A stretch of DNA of 64,000 bases from Erodium maritimum (GCA_963921825.1 OY997588.1:125829203-125893202), one strand, 5' to 3'. Shown: positions 1-12,272, counted from the stretch's first letter. The notes: a model not told the origin generated them from the letters alone. Program-made: numbers and translations.

Positions 1-339
1 AGGTTTGTCAAGGCGGCTCCGGGCTCGGCGTGGGTTGGGATGAAGAGGTGTTCGGGTGACCGGTCAACGTTGGTGACAGACTGTGCAGAACATCGCGGCG
101 TCGTTGGTCGCGGCTACGCCGGGGGGTTCTCGGGCGGACAAGACAACGACGGTAGCAGTGGCGGGGGACAGAGTGGAGGCAGCGGGAGGAGTAGGCCGGT
201 GCTTCGATCCACAACTGTTGTGCGCTTGACTGTAGAGTGGAAAGGTACTGAAGGGGTCTTGTTCTCAGTCGACGATATATTGTATCTGTTTGCTGTAAGC
301 GCTTGGATGATGTCTGATCCGACGCTAATCCTGAGCATT

Positions 340-560
340 GAATCAGAGGGGCATGCGGAGTCCAATGAAGGGACACCACAAACGGCGAGGGACGGAACGC
401 ACCCTCGCCTCAATCAATGAGGACTTCGTGGTCCAATGAGGGGTTTGCTGGTAATACCGCCTCACTGGATGCAGGGTGACATCGATTCCACCAAATACCG
501 ACGCGACATTCTTCAATCAGATCGGGAACCAGTAATTTTACGTTTTTAACTGCCCTCATT
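340..560. repeat. Dispersed repeat, copy 1 (pair with 8440-8640)
   Basis: This stretch aligns by eye with 8440-8640 in the same orientation: an ACGGCGAGGG block, the CACCCTCGCCT/CACCCTTGCCT block, the GGTCCAATGAGG/GGTTCGATGAGG block and the TAATACCGCC block occur in the same order and spacing. No long frame is shared, so it is non-coding or decayed. It is probably part of an unclassified retroelement. Positions 1-339 and 561-1622 show only short shadow frames and nothing I can classify. Confidence 0.5.
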
Positions 561-1622
561 ATCATCAGAGGGGAGACGATGTCTACTGGCTCCTCGGGAG
601 GATGAAAAGTCCATTTGAGCCATTTCAGTCTCTGGTTATAGGGTTGCCCATGTCGTCACTCTTGGGCTTTAGTACTCTACTAGAGCACAACTCAGAGTCG
701 ATTTATGTCTGATCAGATCATAGGGTTTACTCGGCCCTATCTCACAGTCTTCAGCCGATGTACCGGTTGCCTCGACGACTATCGCAGCATTCTCTTGTTG
801 ACACCATTCAAACACTTCGGTGAAAGAGTAATTTTCAGTTTAGTAGTTGTCCCACGATGTGTGGATCTGTATTTTGTTTTCTTGCAGTAATTTCAATTGT
901 TAGTTATCTCTTTTGGAGAGCTGTGTTGGGATTGTACATCTGGAGAGTTCCCTTTATTAACCTCTATACTAATTTGAGTCCAGTTTGAACAAAAAAAACA
1001 TAGAAGCAAACAACAATACATGTTTTCTATTTTCAATCCAAGGCACAGGGTCCGACCAGGCTGGCACATGGCTGACTTTTTTTGCCCATATAATGAGGCG
1101 AAACCGAAGAAACCAGTAATGTAGATCCGTAGATGGGAGAGTGAATTCGCAGTGACGTGTGCTTTAAGGGAAACTTGTCTTTGAGCCTTCAAAATGGAAC
1201 TGTTTTTGCACAAACACCTCACAAAAGCACTAGGGGACAACATTTAATAACTCGCATAAAGAGTCAAAGACCACCAAAAGATGGGTTATTATATAAAGTA
1301 GCATAACGACACTATTGCTTGTCGATTTGGCCTCCAAAAAGATCAACCTATAAACCGCTTAAACTGTATCACAAGCAATGGTAAGGCCAAAACCACAGTT
1401 CCAAAAGATGGTTAAAATCGCGAAGCAGCCACAACAACAACGTAGTAGACCTTTACTTACTATACCGATGTTTTCTTTCCTGTCGTAGCTTCTAAGTTCC
1501 AAAGACTTTTCTTTTATCACAAAGCAAGGATCGGAAGAAGAAGAAAATGAAGAACTTAATGACCCGAAACCAATTGACCGTTGTAGCTGTGTCAATGGTT
1601 GTAGTGTTGTGTAAGTTAGAGA

Positions 1623-2819
1623 TCAACGAAGACCCATTTGGCTAGTCATGCTTGTGGATCCGCCAAACCTACTCTGCCACGAACTCGGCATGTCCTCTTC
1701 CTCGTCCGGTGCGGGGAGATTAAGGTCGAGCAGTCCGGAGATCTGTGGCCTGGCTACGAAGACGACCGTCCGGTCATCGGGCCCTCCGATGAAATGAGAC
1801 CTTTTGTGACCTCCCAAGGCCTGTCCTGACTTGAAATCCCGGAAGCAGATTGGGCACTCGTGCCCTTTACTCTTCTTTGCCCCAAACCTCTTGGCTTTAC
1901 TACTGAACGAATCAGCTTCTATGCTGTCTTCACCACTCTCACATATGGAATCATAGCAGCCATTGATATTAACTGAAGCAGCGCCGTTTTCAATCTTCTT
2001 CTGGCAGATTTCCCACAGCTCATGATCCTGAATCCTTTTGGAACAGCTTCCATGAATTGGACCATGACTCACTGATTGATCAGCTTTGATCTGTTTCGGG
2101 TGCTGCTTGATACTTGCTAATTTCCCCAATTCAGCATCAAAGGACACGAACCCATCAGATTTAAGCTTCTTAGCCCCATTCCTGATAAACCCAGAACTCA
2201 GATTCTTCTTCTTAATGTCAATGGAGGATGATTTAGCCTCCAACACAACGGAGCTGTTGTCTGAACACTCAACAAACGAGGTCAGACCTTTGCCATAAGC
2301 ACAATCTCTGGACAACAACATGAGGCACATAGCGACCTCCTCTTGTTCCTGCTCAATTTCATTTGCAACCGACAGAAGCATGGATGGATTAGAGTTGAAA
2401 TCGAGAGCCTGGTACCTCAGCCTCTTAGATCTCTTCCCTCTCCTCGGACCCGATGTCGTGTCCGTGTCCGATTGGCTGTCCATCGGGACCTTGTCCTTGT
2501 CGGAGTGGCAAGCCATGTGACCGCACAGAGCTTTCCTGGATTGAAACCCTTTGCCGCATTCTTTGCAGAACCACTCCAGATGGCCGCCTCTCGAATCTGC
2601 GAATCTCCGTGTTTTCTTGGGGTTTTCTCTGAGCACGTAAGCCGCTGATTCAGAGGCCAGAGGTGGTGAGAGCTTGGGATTGGGCCTAACGACATTTACG
2701 ATTCCGGTCCGATCCTTTGCGGTTCTGTGAGACCTCAGGTGGCCTCCCAAGGACTTGCCACATGGGTACCTCTTGCTGCAGTACCTGCAAATGAATTGTT
2801 TCTCATCTTCACCTTCCAT
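1623..2819 (-). CDS. C2H2 zinc-finger transcription repressor, ZAT type, with EAR motif
   Basis: This is an intronless 398-residue frame. I start it at the ATG at 2819 because the longer reading upstream opens with TTG. Three plant-type C2H2 fingers are visible. Finger 1 (residues 11-31) carries KSLGGH, finger 2 (about 84-106) carries KALCGH, and finger 3 near the C-terminus carries the canonical QALGGH. The middle is serine and lysine rich with a basic stretch (RRGKRSKR) that may serve nuclear import. Near the C-terminus DLNLPAP is a DLN-type EAR motif, which in this family recruits TOPLESS-class corepressors. The layout of one N-terminal finger, one internal finger, one C-terminal finger and an EAR matches the ZAT1/ZAT4/ZAT9 group. 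Finger 2 has KALCGH instead of QALGGH, so its DNA contact may differ. The targets are unknown; stress or growth repression is the usual role of the family. Confidence 0.9.
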   Translation of the reverse strand: MEGEDEKQFICRYCSKRYPCGKSLGGHLRSHRTAKDRTGIVNVVRPNPKLSPPLASESAAYVLRENPKKTRRFADSRGGHLEWFCKECGKGFQSRKALCGHMACHSDKDKVPMDSQSDTDTTSGPRRGKRSKRLRYQALDFNSNPSMLLSVANEIEQEQEEVAMCLMLLSRDCAYGKGLTSFVECSDNSSVVLEAKSSSIDIKKKNLSSGFIRNGAKKLKSDGFVSFDAELGKLASIKQHPKQIKADQSVSHGPIHGSCSKRIQDHELWEICQKKIENGAASVNINGCYDSICESGEDSIEADSFSSKAKRFGAKKSKGHECPICFRDFKSGQALGGHKRSHFIGGPDDRTVVFVARPQISGLLDLNLPAPDEEEDMPSSWQSRFGGSTSMTSQMGLR

Positions 2820-3665
2820 GAATGTGAAGTAGAAGTAAAATTCTTCAGATCGGAGACCCAATTGCCCTGAAATCTGGTAATATGGTTGGAACAGATCACC
2901 AAGTGATTGATGATCAGAAGAGAATCAGGATGTGACAGTTTCTTCTCTCTTTTTGGGAGCACAAGATCCGACCCACCAAACAAAATCAGAAATCCCCATA
3001 TGTTGAAATGGGAAAAAATCAGATGGGGGTTGCCGCCGGCGAGTGAGACGGAGCCAAAGCTATCTCTCTCAGTGTTGCAGAGTATTGTTTAGGGAGGTGG
3101 AGGAGAAATCCATGCATGGAAGCAAAGGACTAAATAAGGAAAGAGGACACGTGGAGAGGAGTGAGAGCTGGTCACGAGGACGGTCAGGATTAGACGGGAC
3201 GGCGTTTTTGAGGATCTAAAGGTACAACAAGAAGGTGCCACTGCCACACTGGACATGAGAGTTAGCTTCCTTCAACTTATGTTGTGGAGTCTTTGCCTTT
3301 GTTTAAGTCAACCCTAAACTTTTTGTGGTGATCTGCTTGTCTAATGCTCCATACATATTCATTCTTCTTTCTTCCTCTTTTCTTGTCATTTGATGCCATC
3401 TATTTGGAAATTGAATATATACATTGTTGTTTCTACTTTTATTGGTGGCTCCCGTTTCTCAATTATTTTTAGATTAATTTATATATTGACTTAAATTTCA
3501 GGGATAATTGTGAAAATTTATTGTAAATTGAGTTTTTTGTACGGAAATAATTTTTCATTAATGGAGTTTAATCATATGACACTTGTATGACATCCACTTC
3601 TTTTTCAAAAATGACAGTTTCACAATCTGCGGTATATGTGTTTCGTTGTTTGTAATCTACGTGTA
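2820..3665. other. Upstream region of the zinc-finger gene
   Basis: This holds the 5'UTR and promoter of the minus-strand zinc-finger gene. The best TATA-like sequence on the minus strand is the reverse of CTAAATAAGG near 3130, which is weak. From 3400 on the sequence is AT-rich with no frame or repeat that I recognise. Confidence 0.4.
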
Positions 3666-3680
3666 TGAGTGTTTTTAATT

Positions 3681-4508
3681 CTTTTTTGAAACGGGAAAGA
3701 GGTAGTTGTATTATGATTTCATAATATGCTTACAAGGAGGGACATAACAGTCTCGGATACCAGGTTTTTGTCCCAACCGGCCGTAGCCCGTCGGACGCAC
3801 ATGGTTCCATACATATAGTCTGCTTTGATTCGCAGATCCGAACTCAGGAGTTCCTCGATCCAACGTTACAAAAAAATAATAAACCAAAGTCCTAAACTTA
3901 TTGAGCCAAACGATTATTCGATCTAAAACAGTGAAACCTACTAGAGAATTAGCCTTTAGTGTAGAATCCCCGAGATCTCCCTGCTGCAAAAACTTGTTCA
4001 GGGTTGAGAGTCCCAATTTTGGGTGCCTGTGAAATAGGTCCCAAACTCCCGTTCCTCCTCCCGGATCCCAGATCCATCTAGGGAGCAGGCCCATGCCGAC
4101 GAGGGGTGACCCTAGGGCGGTAGGCCGCTGCAGATGGAAGACGGCGTGTGGAGCCCGTATTCCGGAGAACGGCAGGGGGGCACGGTTCCTACTGGCTCGA
4201 AGGCGGGGCCGGGCCGGCGATGCAGGAACGATAGTGCGAGTCGAGGGAGAGACCGTGAAACAGATTGAACGATGGGCAGCGACCTATAGGGGTAGACCAG
4301 CTGCAAAAAAAGACAAAAACAAAAAAGTAACACCCATAAATGGGTAGAATGGACCCTGATGGTTATGGTAGAACGGACCCTGGTGGTTAGGGTAGAAGAG
4401 CGCTTTGACTTAGGAGCTTCAAAAGTTTCCATGGTGGAGAAGGGGGATGGGGAGGGGAGGAGGCTGCGCAGAGAGAGCGCAACCCCTAGGGTTCGCCTAT
4501 ATGGTAAT
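3681..4508 (-). mobile_element. Non-LTR retroelement (short, non-autonomous), 15-bp TSD
   Basis: The 828-bp insert is flanked by the identical 15-mer TGAGTGTTTTTAATT at 3666-3680 and 4509-4523. On the minus strand it ends in a short A run (CAAAAAAG), as LINE or SINE copies do. Its 5' end is GC-rich, with a palindromic GCGAACCCTAGGGGTTGCGC and a CTCTCT tract. Frames inside (106 and 127 codons, minus) match nothing I know, and no reverse transcriptase is present. It is therefore a non-autonomous or 5'-derived copy mobilised in trans. Confidence 0.75.
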
Positions 4509-4523
4509 TGAGTGTTTTTAATT

Positions 4524-5590
4524 TAGTACACTTGTGTATGCATTTTTATAGGGATACTTCTGACATTTTATAAAAAAATTAACCATTGCGGACTGAAAAA
4601 TAATTACCTTAAGTTTCCTGATACATACATAATTCACCATATGTTTTGCAAATGCGCAAAGTTTATTACATTCTTTTTTGCAATTACCTTTGTATATATA
4701 TATACCAAATATTGTTATGTAATTTGGTACACGTGTGTATTCATTTGTATAGTTTTATTTTTCGACTTTTTGTGAAAAGTTAATCCGTTAATTGATGCAC
4801 GATCTTGAAAATAATTCATTATAAGCTTTTGTGATACACACATAGTTTAGCATATGTTTACAAACACGCATCATTCACTACAATTTCTTTTGCAATTATC
4901 TTATATCTTATATATCAAACATTGGAACATCATTTTCGCGAGAAAATCAATTCAAAAATTCATAATTACAAGAAAAGCATTAAAATACAACCGCAGAAAA
5001 ATGAAACCCTTGTTGCAGCCTATCTCAAACTCTACAACGATAAGGGCAGAGACCATTCATCTTTACAACGAGATCATGATCCGTTCATACTTGGTAGTTG
5101 CTGTCCACAAAGAAGATGAAGGTGTACAAGAAGTTATTGTTGCACGCGGAGGTCCTAAACTTTGGTCTAAGGCATGTACGAACGAAGGTACAACACTTTT
5201 CCTTCTTTTTTCGATCCAACCTACGCATTGGCGTCCTCCTCCGCTTTATGGAGGCGGGATCGTCATGATATAGAGATACTCGGTAGAGGAAAGAGGCTTG
5301 TAGGGACAGTAGACACGAGCGCATCGTCACAATGCATGTCGTGGGGACACTAGTGGCATAGTGGAGCGAGGTTGTCAAATGGGAGCCTCACCTGATCTGG
5401 TTCATCATTATCAGATTGAGGGGACGTAGTGCCTTTGTAGGGATCCCATTACGGGGTGGTGGTGTGAACCGGACAGTCGGGTCATCACCCGTAATGGTAG
5501 AGGTGATCGGGTCGTGCCTAACCGCATGTCTGGCGGTTAGGGAGGTACGCGAGATTGGTGAAATTGCAAGTGGAATGCGACCGATCGATG
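4524..5590. other. No gene recognised
   Basis: The first 700 bases are AT-rich. From 5220 the base composition rises and short frames appear (5416-5637 plus, interrupted by the LTR insertion at 5596). The sequence resumes after that insertion at 8344, so 5400-5595 plus 8344-8640 was once contiguous. The 8440-8640 part belongs to a dispersed repeat. Confidence 0.4.
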
Positions 5591-6169
5591 TCAAGTGTCA
5601 TGCCCCAAATCCGGTTTTGACCGGACTCGAGACGTGAACTAAAATAATAATAAAATAATAACTAAAGTAAATTTAGACAAACAGAAATCTCCGAATTTAG
5701 TTCCAAATCAACAATTCCGTACCACGAGTCAAACGCTCGAAATCCAAAATAAAGAAAAACAAGGTTTAGTACAAAAGAGAAAGTACGTCTCTACTAAGCA
5801 AGTAATCCCCGGACTCTCGATGAGCTCCCGAGCTCCGGGACGTCCTCTAAACCAACTCACGATCGAAACCTGTAAGACGGTATATAAAGGGGGTGAGCTT
5901 TCGCTCAGTAGGAAAAAGTAGTGAAGGGAATGGACTTCCGCTCCGTCACCACAATTACTCGATCAATAACACATACTAGTGAAAGACAACACAAACAGAA
6001 ACCAACAGAAACACAACATTATCGAATATACGACCAAGATGAAGAAACATATAAACAACAGAATATTATGCTACGACGCCAACTACGAACGCCACCCAAC
6101 CCAACATCATACGAACATAAGATAGGTATACCGTGATACTCCGATCACTACCCACGGCTCAACATATCG

Positions 6170-6525
6170 TACCGGAACACGACATCGGTCTAGATATCTT
6201 CCCGGACACACAGCATCAGGGTGGAACAAATACATCCTACCGGAATACACCATCGGTCTAGATGTCTTCCCGGACACACAGCATCGGGGTGAAACAAACA
6301 CATCATACCAGAATACACCGTCGGTCTAGATGTCTTCTCGGACACACAACATCGGGGTGAAACTACACATCATACTGGAATACACCATCAGTCTAGATGT
6401 CTTCCCGGACACACAACATCGGGGTGAAACAACACATCATACCGGAATACGCCATCGATTTAGATATCCTCCCGAACACACATCATTGGGGTAAATCTCA
6501 CAACATACCGGACCGGAATGCTCCG
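6170..6525. repeat. Tandem array inside the solo LTR
   Basis: About five degenerate units of roughly 60-70 bp are each built on CATCGGTCTAGATGTCTTCC followed by GGACACACA and ATCGGGGTGAAAC. A related, shorter array lies at the equivalent place in the copy at 31876-34446 (32420-32620). Confidence 0.75.
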
Positions 6526-7264
6526 TTGGTCGGGTATCTTCCCGTAGCACGGGGTACAAATCACACCACACAATACCACACCGAACATATTATACCGAAC
6601 CTCTCATACCATCATAGCTTACCGACATAACTTACCGAGCACACCACATCAGTCTATCATTCACCCGATCATATCACAAGACAACAATTCATATCACATT
6701 CATCACATTCATTCACCCGATCATATCACAAGACAACAATTCATATCACATTCGTCACATTCATCACATTCTAATAGCTTAACATGATTCTCAAATTAAA
6801 CATGGAATATATTACACATCAACGTTAAAGGATTACTAGCCACAACCAAACACAACCAACACACAATCATAAGGCACGACATGACCACATGTGACTCTAC
6901 AGCACGGCAGTTCCCATAATTTAAAGCGATTCCTCTAGTTATCCACATCCTACATGTGAGTCTACAATTATTCCGGTTATTTGTATCCTATATGCATTCT
7001 AGTGACATTCCTTAATTAAAACGGTATTTACTACTCTTCCCTACCTCAAATGCTATCCAAACGCAAGCCAAGCGAGCCGCCTAGTAGCCTCCTCCATCGT
7101 GCTCGGGAACAATGTCTAAGATCACAAGAAATACGAGAATTAAAAGTAATTCAAGGGCGGTTTAAAGAGGAAACGTCCCAATTTAATCCCCAATAGGCTC
7201 AGTTGTAGATAACCTTCCTAATTAACCGAAAATGACTAAAATGGGCCCAAAAGGCCCCATTTCT

Positions 7265-7440
7265 GATCTGCCACGGTTCGGGTCACGGAGCCTTGACGGA
7301 CTCCGTCACGGTTCGGGTCACGGAACCGTGATGCTCACCATCACGGGTGACATCACGGAACCGTGACGTGTGCCGTCACGGCCTCCGTCACGGCCTCCGT
7401 CACGGAGCCATGACGCACCCCGTCACGGATTCGTGACGGG
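7265..7440. repeat. GTCACGG / CCGTGAC motif cluster in the LTR
   Basis: GTCACGG or its reverse complement occurs more than ten times in about 175 bp, often as near-palindromes such as CGTCACGG...CCGTGACG. The solo LTR at 31876-34446 keeps a similar cluster at 33425-33570. The function is unknown; possibilities are a protein-binding array in the LTR or remains of a short tandem repeat. Confidence 0.7.
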
Positions 7441-8260
7441 TCCGAACAGATTCGTCCTTCTTCTTCCTCCAGCCTCTTCTCCACGAAACCAGACCTCAAA
7501 ACCCCATTTTTATCAACCCAAAACCTCCAAAACAGTCTCATACACCTCAATACTTCACTACCCATAGTGGGTTCCATCAAAACAACAAATACCCAAAAGA
7601 TTTCCACTCAAATCATCCACTTTCTCCTTATAAATCAAGCATTTAATCATTATAAGTTCAAACCCATAAAACCTAACACTTGTTCATGCAATTTCTATAA
7701 AACCCACAACCCAAATTTAATTGAAAGCAAGTTTTTATATGTTACTTACCTTAGGAATGAAGAGATGAAGAGGGATACGAGACTTTTGGGAAGTTTTGGT
7801 GGAGAAATCAATCCAAGCTTCCTCTTTTCCTCCCTTTCTTCTTCTACAAGCTATGGAGCTCTACTTCTCTCTTCCTCCTTGTAAAATTCGGCCAACACAA
7901 CACAATGGCTGAATTGTGCTCCCAAATTGCCTTAAAAACCTAAACTAGGAAAGTCTAGATTGCCCCTTAGGTCCAATTCTTCTCTTTTGGCTCATATGAG
8001 GGCAAATGGGTCTTTCTAGACCCATTTCTTCACCTCCAAGTCACTATGGACAAGTGTCCATATGGGTCCACATTTACTCTTTAATAATTCCAACCAATTA
8101 AATTAAATTGATTAAACCCTTAGTTTGACCTAGTTTGACCCGCATTTGACTTTTTCTTCAAATTACACACTTGGAAGGAAATGACCCAACTAAGCTAACC
8201 GTAACGACGGCTAAGCTTTGTGGGTCCCGGAAAGGTCCCGAATGACTCTCGGAGTCCTCG

Positions 8261-8286
8261 GTTGACTTTTCCGACAGAAAGTCAAC
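8261..8286. promoter_or_regulatory. Inverted TTGAC (W-box core) hairpin in the LTR
   Basis: The arms GTTGACTTT and AAAGTCAAC face each other across a short loop, close to the sense-strand start of the LTR where U3 promoters lie. The same arms with different loops occur at 34379-34404 and 24693-24718. TTGAC is the core of WRKY-bound W-boxes; binding here is inference. Confidence 0.5.
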
Positions 8287-8439
8287 TTTCACCCGATTTT
8301 ACCGGTTCGACCGGGACCGACCGGAGGCGGTTCTTACATCAAGGACGTGGCAGCTAGAGTTGCGCGAGGGGATGGTAGAACCGCAAGTGAACTATGCCGA
8401 GGCATTTGGAGATGTATATGGTGTTGATCAAACCATGCA

Positions 8440-8640
8440 GCCATAGAGCGATACGGAGCCCGATGGGGCATTAGACTTACCGGCGAGGGGCGGCATGCAC
8501 CCTTGCCTTGATTAGTGAGGAACTGGTGGTTCGATGAGGTTTTTTATTTTATAATACCGCCTTCCTGGACGTATGATCATAGTGGTCCCACCAAGTATTG
8601 GCACAATACTCTTCTACCATCTCGGAAGCCAACACTCTCA
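8440..8640. repeat. Dispersed repeat, copy 2
   Basis: This is homologous to 340-560, sharing the ACTTACCGGCGAGGGGCGG, CACCCTTGCCTTGATTAGTG and TAATACCGCC blocks. It continues with weak similarity towards 8880. It is non-coding or decayed. Confidence 0.5.
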
Positions 8641-8649
8641 TGTTCATGG

Positions 8650-10826
8650 AGCTCTACTTTATAACTCAAGGATGGACGACGCACTTGGATACTTGAAGGA
8701 GTATATAGTCCGCCTCGACACCAAATATTCGGAAAGGACCCCTCTTTTCCCTAGCTCCATATTTAGATTCGTTGTACCGATTTCCTCAGACGATTTCACA
8801 TTAGTGACATCTGGACATTTCAGTCGAGCGTTTCGACAAGTCAGCTTTTATTTTTTGTACAAAGTGTCCCACGTTATTAGGACTTGCATTTCATACCTTT
8901 TACTCTTGACTTTTGGTTATCCCGTTGTAGGGATTTATTTAATTTTGAAAGAAAGATTCATTAAACTTAATAAACTTTACACACCATAGAAAGTAAGTTT
9001 TGCATCCAGTGGTTGTTCTGAAATCCGAGTGACAACCAGAGAGGTGATAACTCTCAACTAGGGCGACACAACACCTAGAAAACCAACGACCATGCGGGTC
9101 TTCTGAAAAGAACTATCGATTGAAAGACCTAACCGTACACACTACCAAAGGTAGCAACCATACCTTAGCGAGATCCCCCGGTCAAAGAAAAGTTTTTAAC
9201 GACAAAGTTCCGGTAGAGGGGACTTAGAGGAGAAAAAACAACAACGACTAAACTCTTGGCCGGCCTCTGATGGTTGGGGTTGAAATCGAAGCAAGAGGAA
9301 AGGACGGCGCTGTCAATGTAGTTTTCATCCGATTGGGGCGATGGCACGGAACTGACCAAGTGAGCTCAAAAAGTAGGAGAATGGCTCGGACTACGGAGCT
9401 CTGACGGACGATGAGAGCATATGTGGCTGTCGGGCCGAAGGAATAGCATGACGGATGGTCTCACCCAGAGCGGTTCAGGTCATTGTCATTGAGCGATATG
9501 ACCGGAGGATGGAACGGACGACCGACCGTCGTCGTCGTGAGATGAGGTCAGAGGGATTGGGGCAAGAGGGCGAGGGGAGAGGACGTCGTCGGGAGAAAAG
9601 GGCGGAGGGGAGGACGGTGGATCTGGCCACTGTGGTGACAGATCCGCCGACAGCGAAGCTCCCAAAGTCGTGCCAGAGATTCATAGCGGAGGCCAAGGGA
9701 ACTCGACGGAGAGGGAGATGAGCTCGAGCTAGGACGTGTCGTCGGCAAAAACACAACGACACTGACGAGTGCGCGACGCCGAAAACGATGAGGCGCAAGG
9801 TTCCGACAACAACATGGCTTCCTTCTACGACAACATGGATGAGCCAACCTACGACCCCCAAGCTTTGAGACACGTAGACAACGAAGGCAGTGGGGAGGAA
9901 CAGACCCAAGAGAGGGAAGATCGGAAGGGAGGGAAGGAGAGACCGGCGGCGGATCGTATGGCCGAAGCAAACGTGGCCGCCGTCGGGAGCGGCGGCAAAG
10001 GTAAGGCAAACAACTAGGTTTAAGATTTTATTCGTGAGAGAGAAAAGGGTAGGTAACTATCCGGATTTATTTTGATTTCAATATATGATCACACTTGCAT
10101 CAAAAAAAAAATCATTCTCATGGGAATATCTTTAGATTTACTAAAATTTTACATTTTAAAGACTAAAACTTGATATCGTTTATAGCTTGTAAATAGTTGT
10201 AATTGATACGATTTACTCAATTACTTCCTATTTCTACCTCAACCCAAACTCTACTTCATAGAATCTGGATGTTATGCATGTCAATTTCCTTTCTTGTGTC
10301 CAAAAAGTTCAGGAGAGACTCATGACTAGTCAAATTGGGAAAGTCTTCAATGTCATACCAGGCCGTCGGTTCTGGGTCCATCTAGAGTTGTACTTGTATC
10401 CCATTTTCAAGAGAGGAAAAAGGTCTATACAAACAAACCCATTGATGATACATTCAATGACCCATCTCTACCAATTTTGTTGGGTCAAGTTATAAAAATA
10501 GAACTTTATTCTATACAAAGGATGGTAGGGAAGATATATCTGTTAATCTTATTTACAAGAGTATGGAACCTTGAAGCCACTTCTCTGAATATTCCATCTC
10601 TCTAGTCAGAAAATCAAAATCTTACATTCCAGAACTGGCATTAAACTAAAAACAATGTCAACAGAACAGAAACTAGTTCAAGTTTACTACTACTGAATTT
10701 ATTATAAGGAAAAACTAGGGAAGAACAAAGTCTAGTACACCACTAACTAAAGACACTATTGCACTGAATATACTACGATGTACTAGAGAAAGGCCAAGCA
10801 ACAAAATATAGGATATTGTTGACATT
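8650..10826. other. No gene recognised; GC-rich middle with A-run at 10101
   Basis: 8650-9160 is ordinary, with a 138-codon frame that I do not recognise. 9430-10020 is GC-rich and full of overlapping frames on both strands, which is typical of biased composition rather than coding. A run of ten A follows at about 10101-10110 after TTGCATC, so this could be the 3' end of a plus-strand non-LTR element. I found no flanking duplication. 10120-10826 is AT-rich and includes the 3' flank of the UGD gene. Confidence 0.35.
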
Positions 10827-12272
10827 TTATGCCACAGCAGGCATGTCCTTGAGCCATGGATCCAGAGGCTTCCCTATGGTGTAAACTATAAACCCTATGT
10901 TTCTCAGCTTCTCTGCATCCACAACATTCCTTCCATCAAACACATACGCCGGTTTCTGCATATTATCAAACACTTTGTTGAAATCTAGCCTTTTGAACTC
11001 ATCCCACTCAGTAAGTATGCAAACTCCATGGGCATCTTTTGTTGCTTCATATGCATCCCAAACTACATTCACCTGCTGCTTTGTAGCTCCTGGGCTCACC
11101 GGTTGCAGATGCCGGGGATGATCCCAGTCAAACTTCTTCATCGAGAGATCCCTTTGAATCTGGTCTTCTGTCACCTGAGGGTCATAGATGCTCAACATTG
11201 CCTTGTCCCCCAACAAGCCCTTGCACACATCAATCGCTGGCGTCTCTCTAGTGTCCCCGGTGTCCTTCTTGAATGCAAACCCCAAAATAGCAATCTTCTT
11301 GCCGGATACCGTGTTGAACATGGATGAAACTATCCTGTTCACAAAACGGTTCTTCTGGTAGTCATTCACCTTAATCACTTGCTTCCAGTAATTGGCTACC
11401 TCGGGAAGGCCATTGCACTCACAGATGTAGACCAAGTTCAGGATGTCTTTCTGGAAGCATGAGCCTCCAAAACCCACACTGGCGTTTAAGAACTTTGGCC
11501 CGATTCTTGAATCTTTACCAACTGCATGTGATACCTCAGTGACATCTGCACCCGTGGCCTCACAGAGTGCTGACATGGCATTAACAGATGAAATCCTCTG
11601 TGCCAAAAGTGCATTGGCAGCAAGCTTAGAGAGCTCTGCAGACCAGAGATTGGTGCATATAATTCTATCAACAGGGACCCAATGGGCATACACATCTTTC
11701 AGCGCTTGTATAGCTTTCTCACCATCTGGGGTTTCCCGGCCTCCAATAAGAACCCGGTCAGGATTGAAAAGATCTGCAATTGCAGTTCCTTCAGCAAGAA
11801 ACTCTGGGTTGGAGAGGATCTGAAAGTTGATTCCTTTGCTGTTGTGGGTAAGTATCTTTTCAATCGCCTCAGCTGTCTTTACAGGCACTGTTGATTTCTC
11901 TACCACTATTTTGTCTGATTTCGATACATCTGCAATCATTCGGGCTGCACTTTCCCAGTAAGTTAGATCAGCAGCTTTCCCGGCTCCAAGACCTTGGGTT
12001 TTGGTTGGGGTGTTGACCGAAACAAAGACTATATCAGCCTCACAAACATGCTTCTCCACATCAGTACTAAAGAAGAGGTTCTTGCCCCTACACTTCTTCA
12101 CCACATCCTCGAGGCCAGGCTCGTAGATAGGAAGGTGATCACTGTTCCAGGCACTGATGCGCTGTGCGGAAATGTCTACAACAGCTACATCAATTTTTGG
12201 GCACTTGAGTGCGATCACAGCCATGGTGGGGCCTCCAACATAGCCGGCTCCAAGACAACAAATCTTCACCAT
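10827..12272 (-). CDS. UGD: UDP-glucose 6-dehydrogenase
   Basis: The intronless coding region of 481 codons matches plant UGD end to end (usual length 480). The enzyme oxidises UDP-glucose twice with NAD+ to UDP-glucuronate in the cytosol, the entry to pectin and hemicellulose sugars. It opens with the Rossmann motif GAGYVGG (residues 8-14). [10 protein letters not shown] near 160 lines the substrate site. [12 protein letters not shown] near 265-276 carries the catalytic cysteine. [12 protein letters not shown] near 335 belongs to the C-terminal NAD/UDP domain. The protein ends in WLKDMPAVA, typical for plants. The single extra residue relative to the usual form lies in the SPGATKQQ loop. The coding exon is preceded by a 5'UTR intron, as in other plant UGD genes. 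No truncation or missing key residue is seen. Confidence 0.97.
   Translation of the reverse strand: MVKICCLGAGYVGGPTMAVIALKCPKIDVAVVDISAQRISAWNSDHLPIYEPGLEDVVKKCRGKNLFFSTDVEKHVCEADIVFVSVNTPTKTQGLGAGKAADLTYWESAARMIADVSKSDKIVVEKSTVPVKTAEAIEKILTHNSKGINFQILSNPEFLAEGTAIADLFNPDRVLIGGRETPDGEKAIQALKDVYAHWVPVDRIICTNLWSAELSKLAANALLAQRISSVNAMSALCEATGADVTEVSHAVGKDSRIGPKFLNASVGFGGSCFQKDILNLVYICECNGLPEVANYWKQVIKVNDYQKNRFVNRIVSSMFNTVSGKKIAILGFAFKKDTGDTRETPAIDVCKGLLGDKAMLSIYDPQVTEDQIQRDLSMKKFDWDHPRHLQPVSPGATKQQVNVVWDAYEATKDAHGVCILTEWDEFKRLDFNKVFDNMQKPAYVFDGRNVVDAEKLRNIGFIVYTIGKPLDPWLKDMPAVA

Larger units (their letters stand above)
5596..8338 (-). mobile_element. Solo LTR of a Ty3/gypsy-like retrotransposon, copy 1
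   Basis: The 2743-bp unit starts TGTCATGCCCC and ends GGTTCTTACA on the plus strand. It is flanked by the perfect 5-bp duplication TCAAG (5591-5595 and 8339-8343). No internal region is present, so this is a solo LTR left by LTR-LTR recombination. Sense orientation is minus, because the same terminus at 29490 reads GGGGCGTGACA followed by a tRNA-Met-type primer site. It is collinear with 31876-34446. It contains a tandem array (6180-6520), a GTCACGG cluster (7265-7440) and a hairpin at 8261-8286. Short frames inside are shadows. Confidence 0.85.

Noticed and set aside
893..1595. Minus frames of 116 and 78 codons downstream of the zinc-finger gene
   Set aside because: No motif and no splice signals; most likely the 3' flank.
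2343..2648. Plus-strand frame of 101 codons opposite the zinc-finger gene
   Set aside because: Antisense shadow of the well-supported C2H2 coding region.
4112..4432. 106-codon minus frame with a good ATG
   Set aside because: It lies inside the non-LTR insertion bounded by the 15-bp duplication and matches nothing known; I could not support a product.
9475..10017. Overlapping frames of 80-153 codons on both strands
   Set aside because: The region is GC-rich and stop-poor in several frames at once; the peptides are Arg/Pro/Ser-rich with no known motif and no splice or promoter context.
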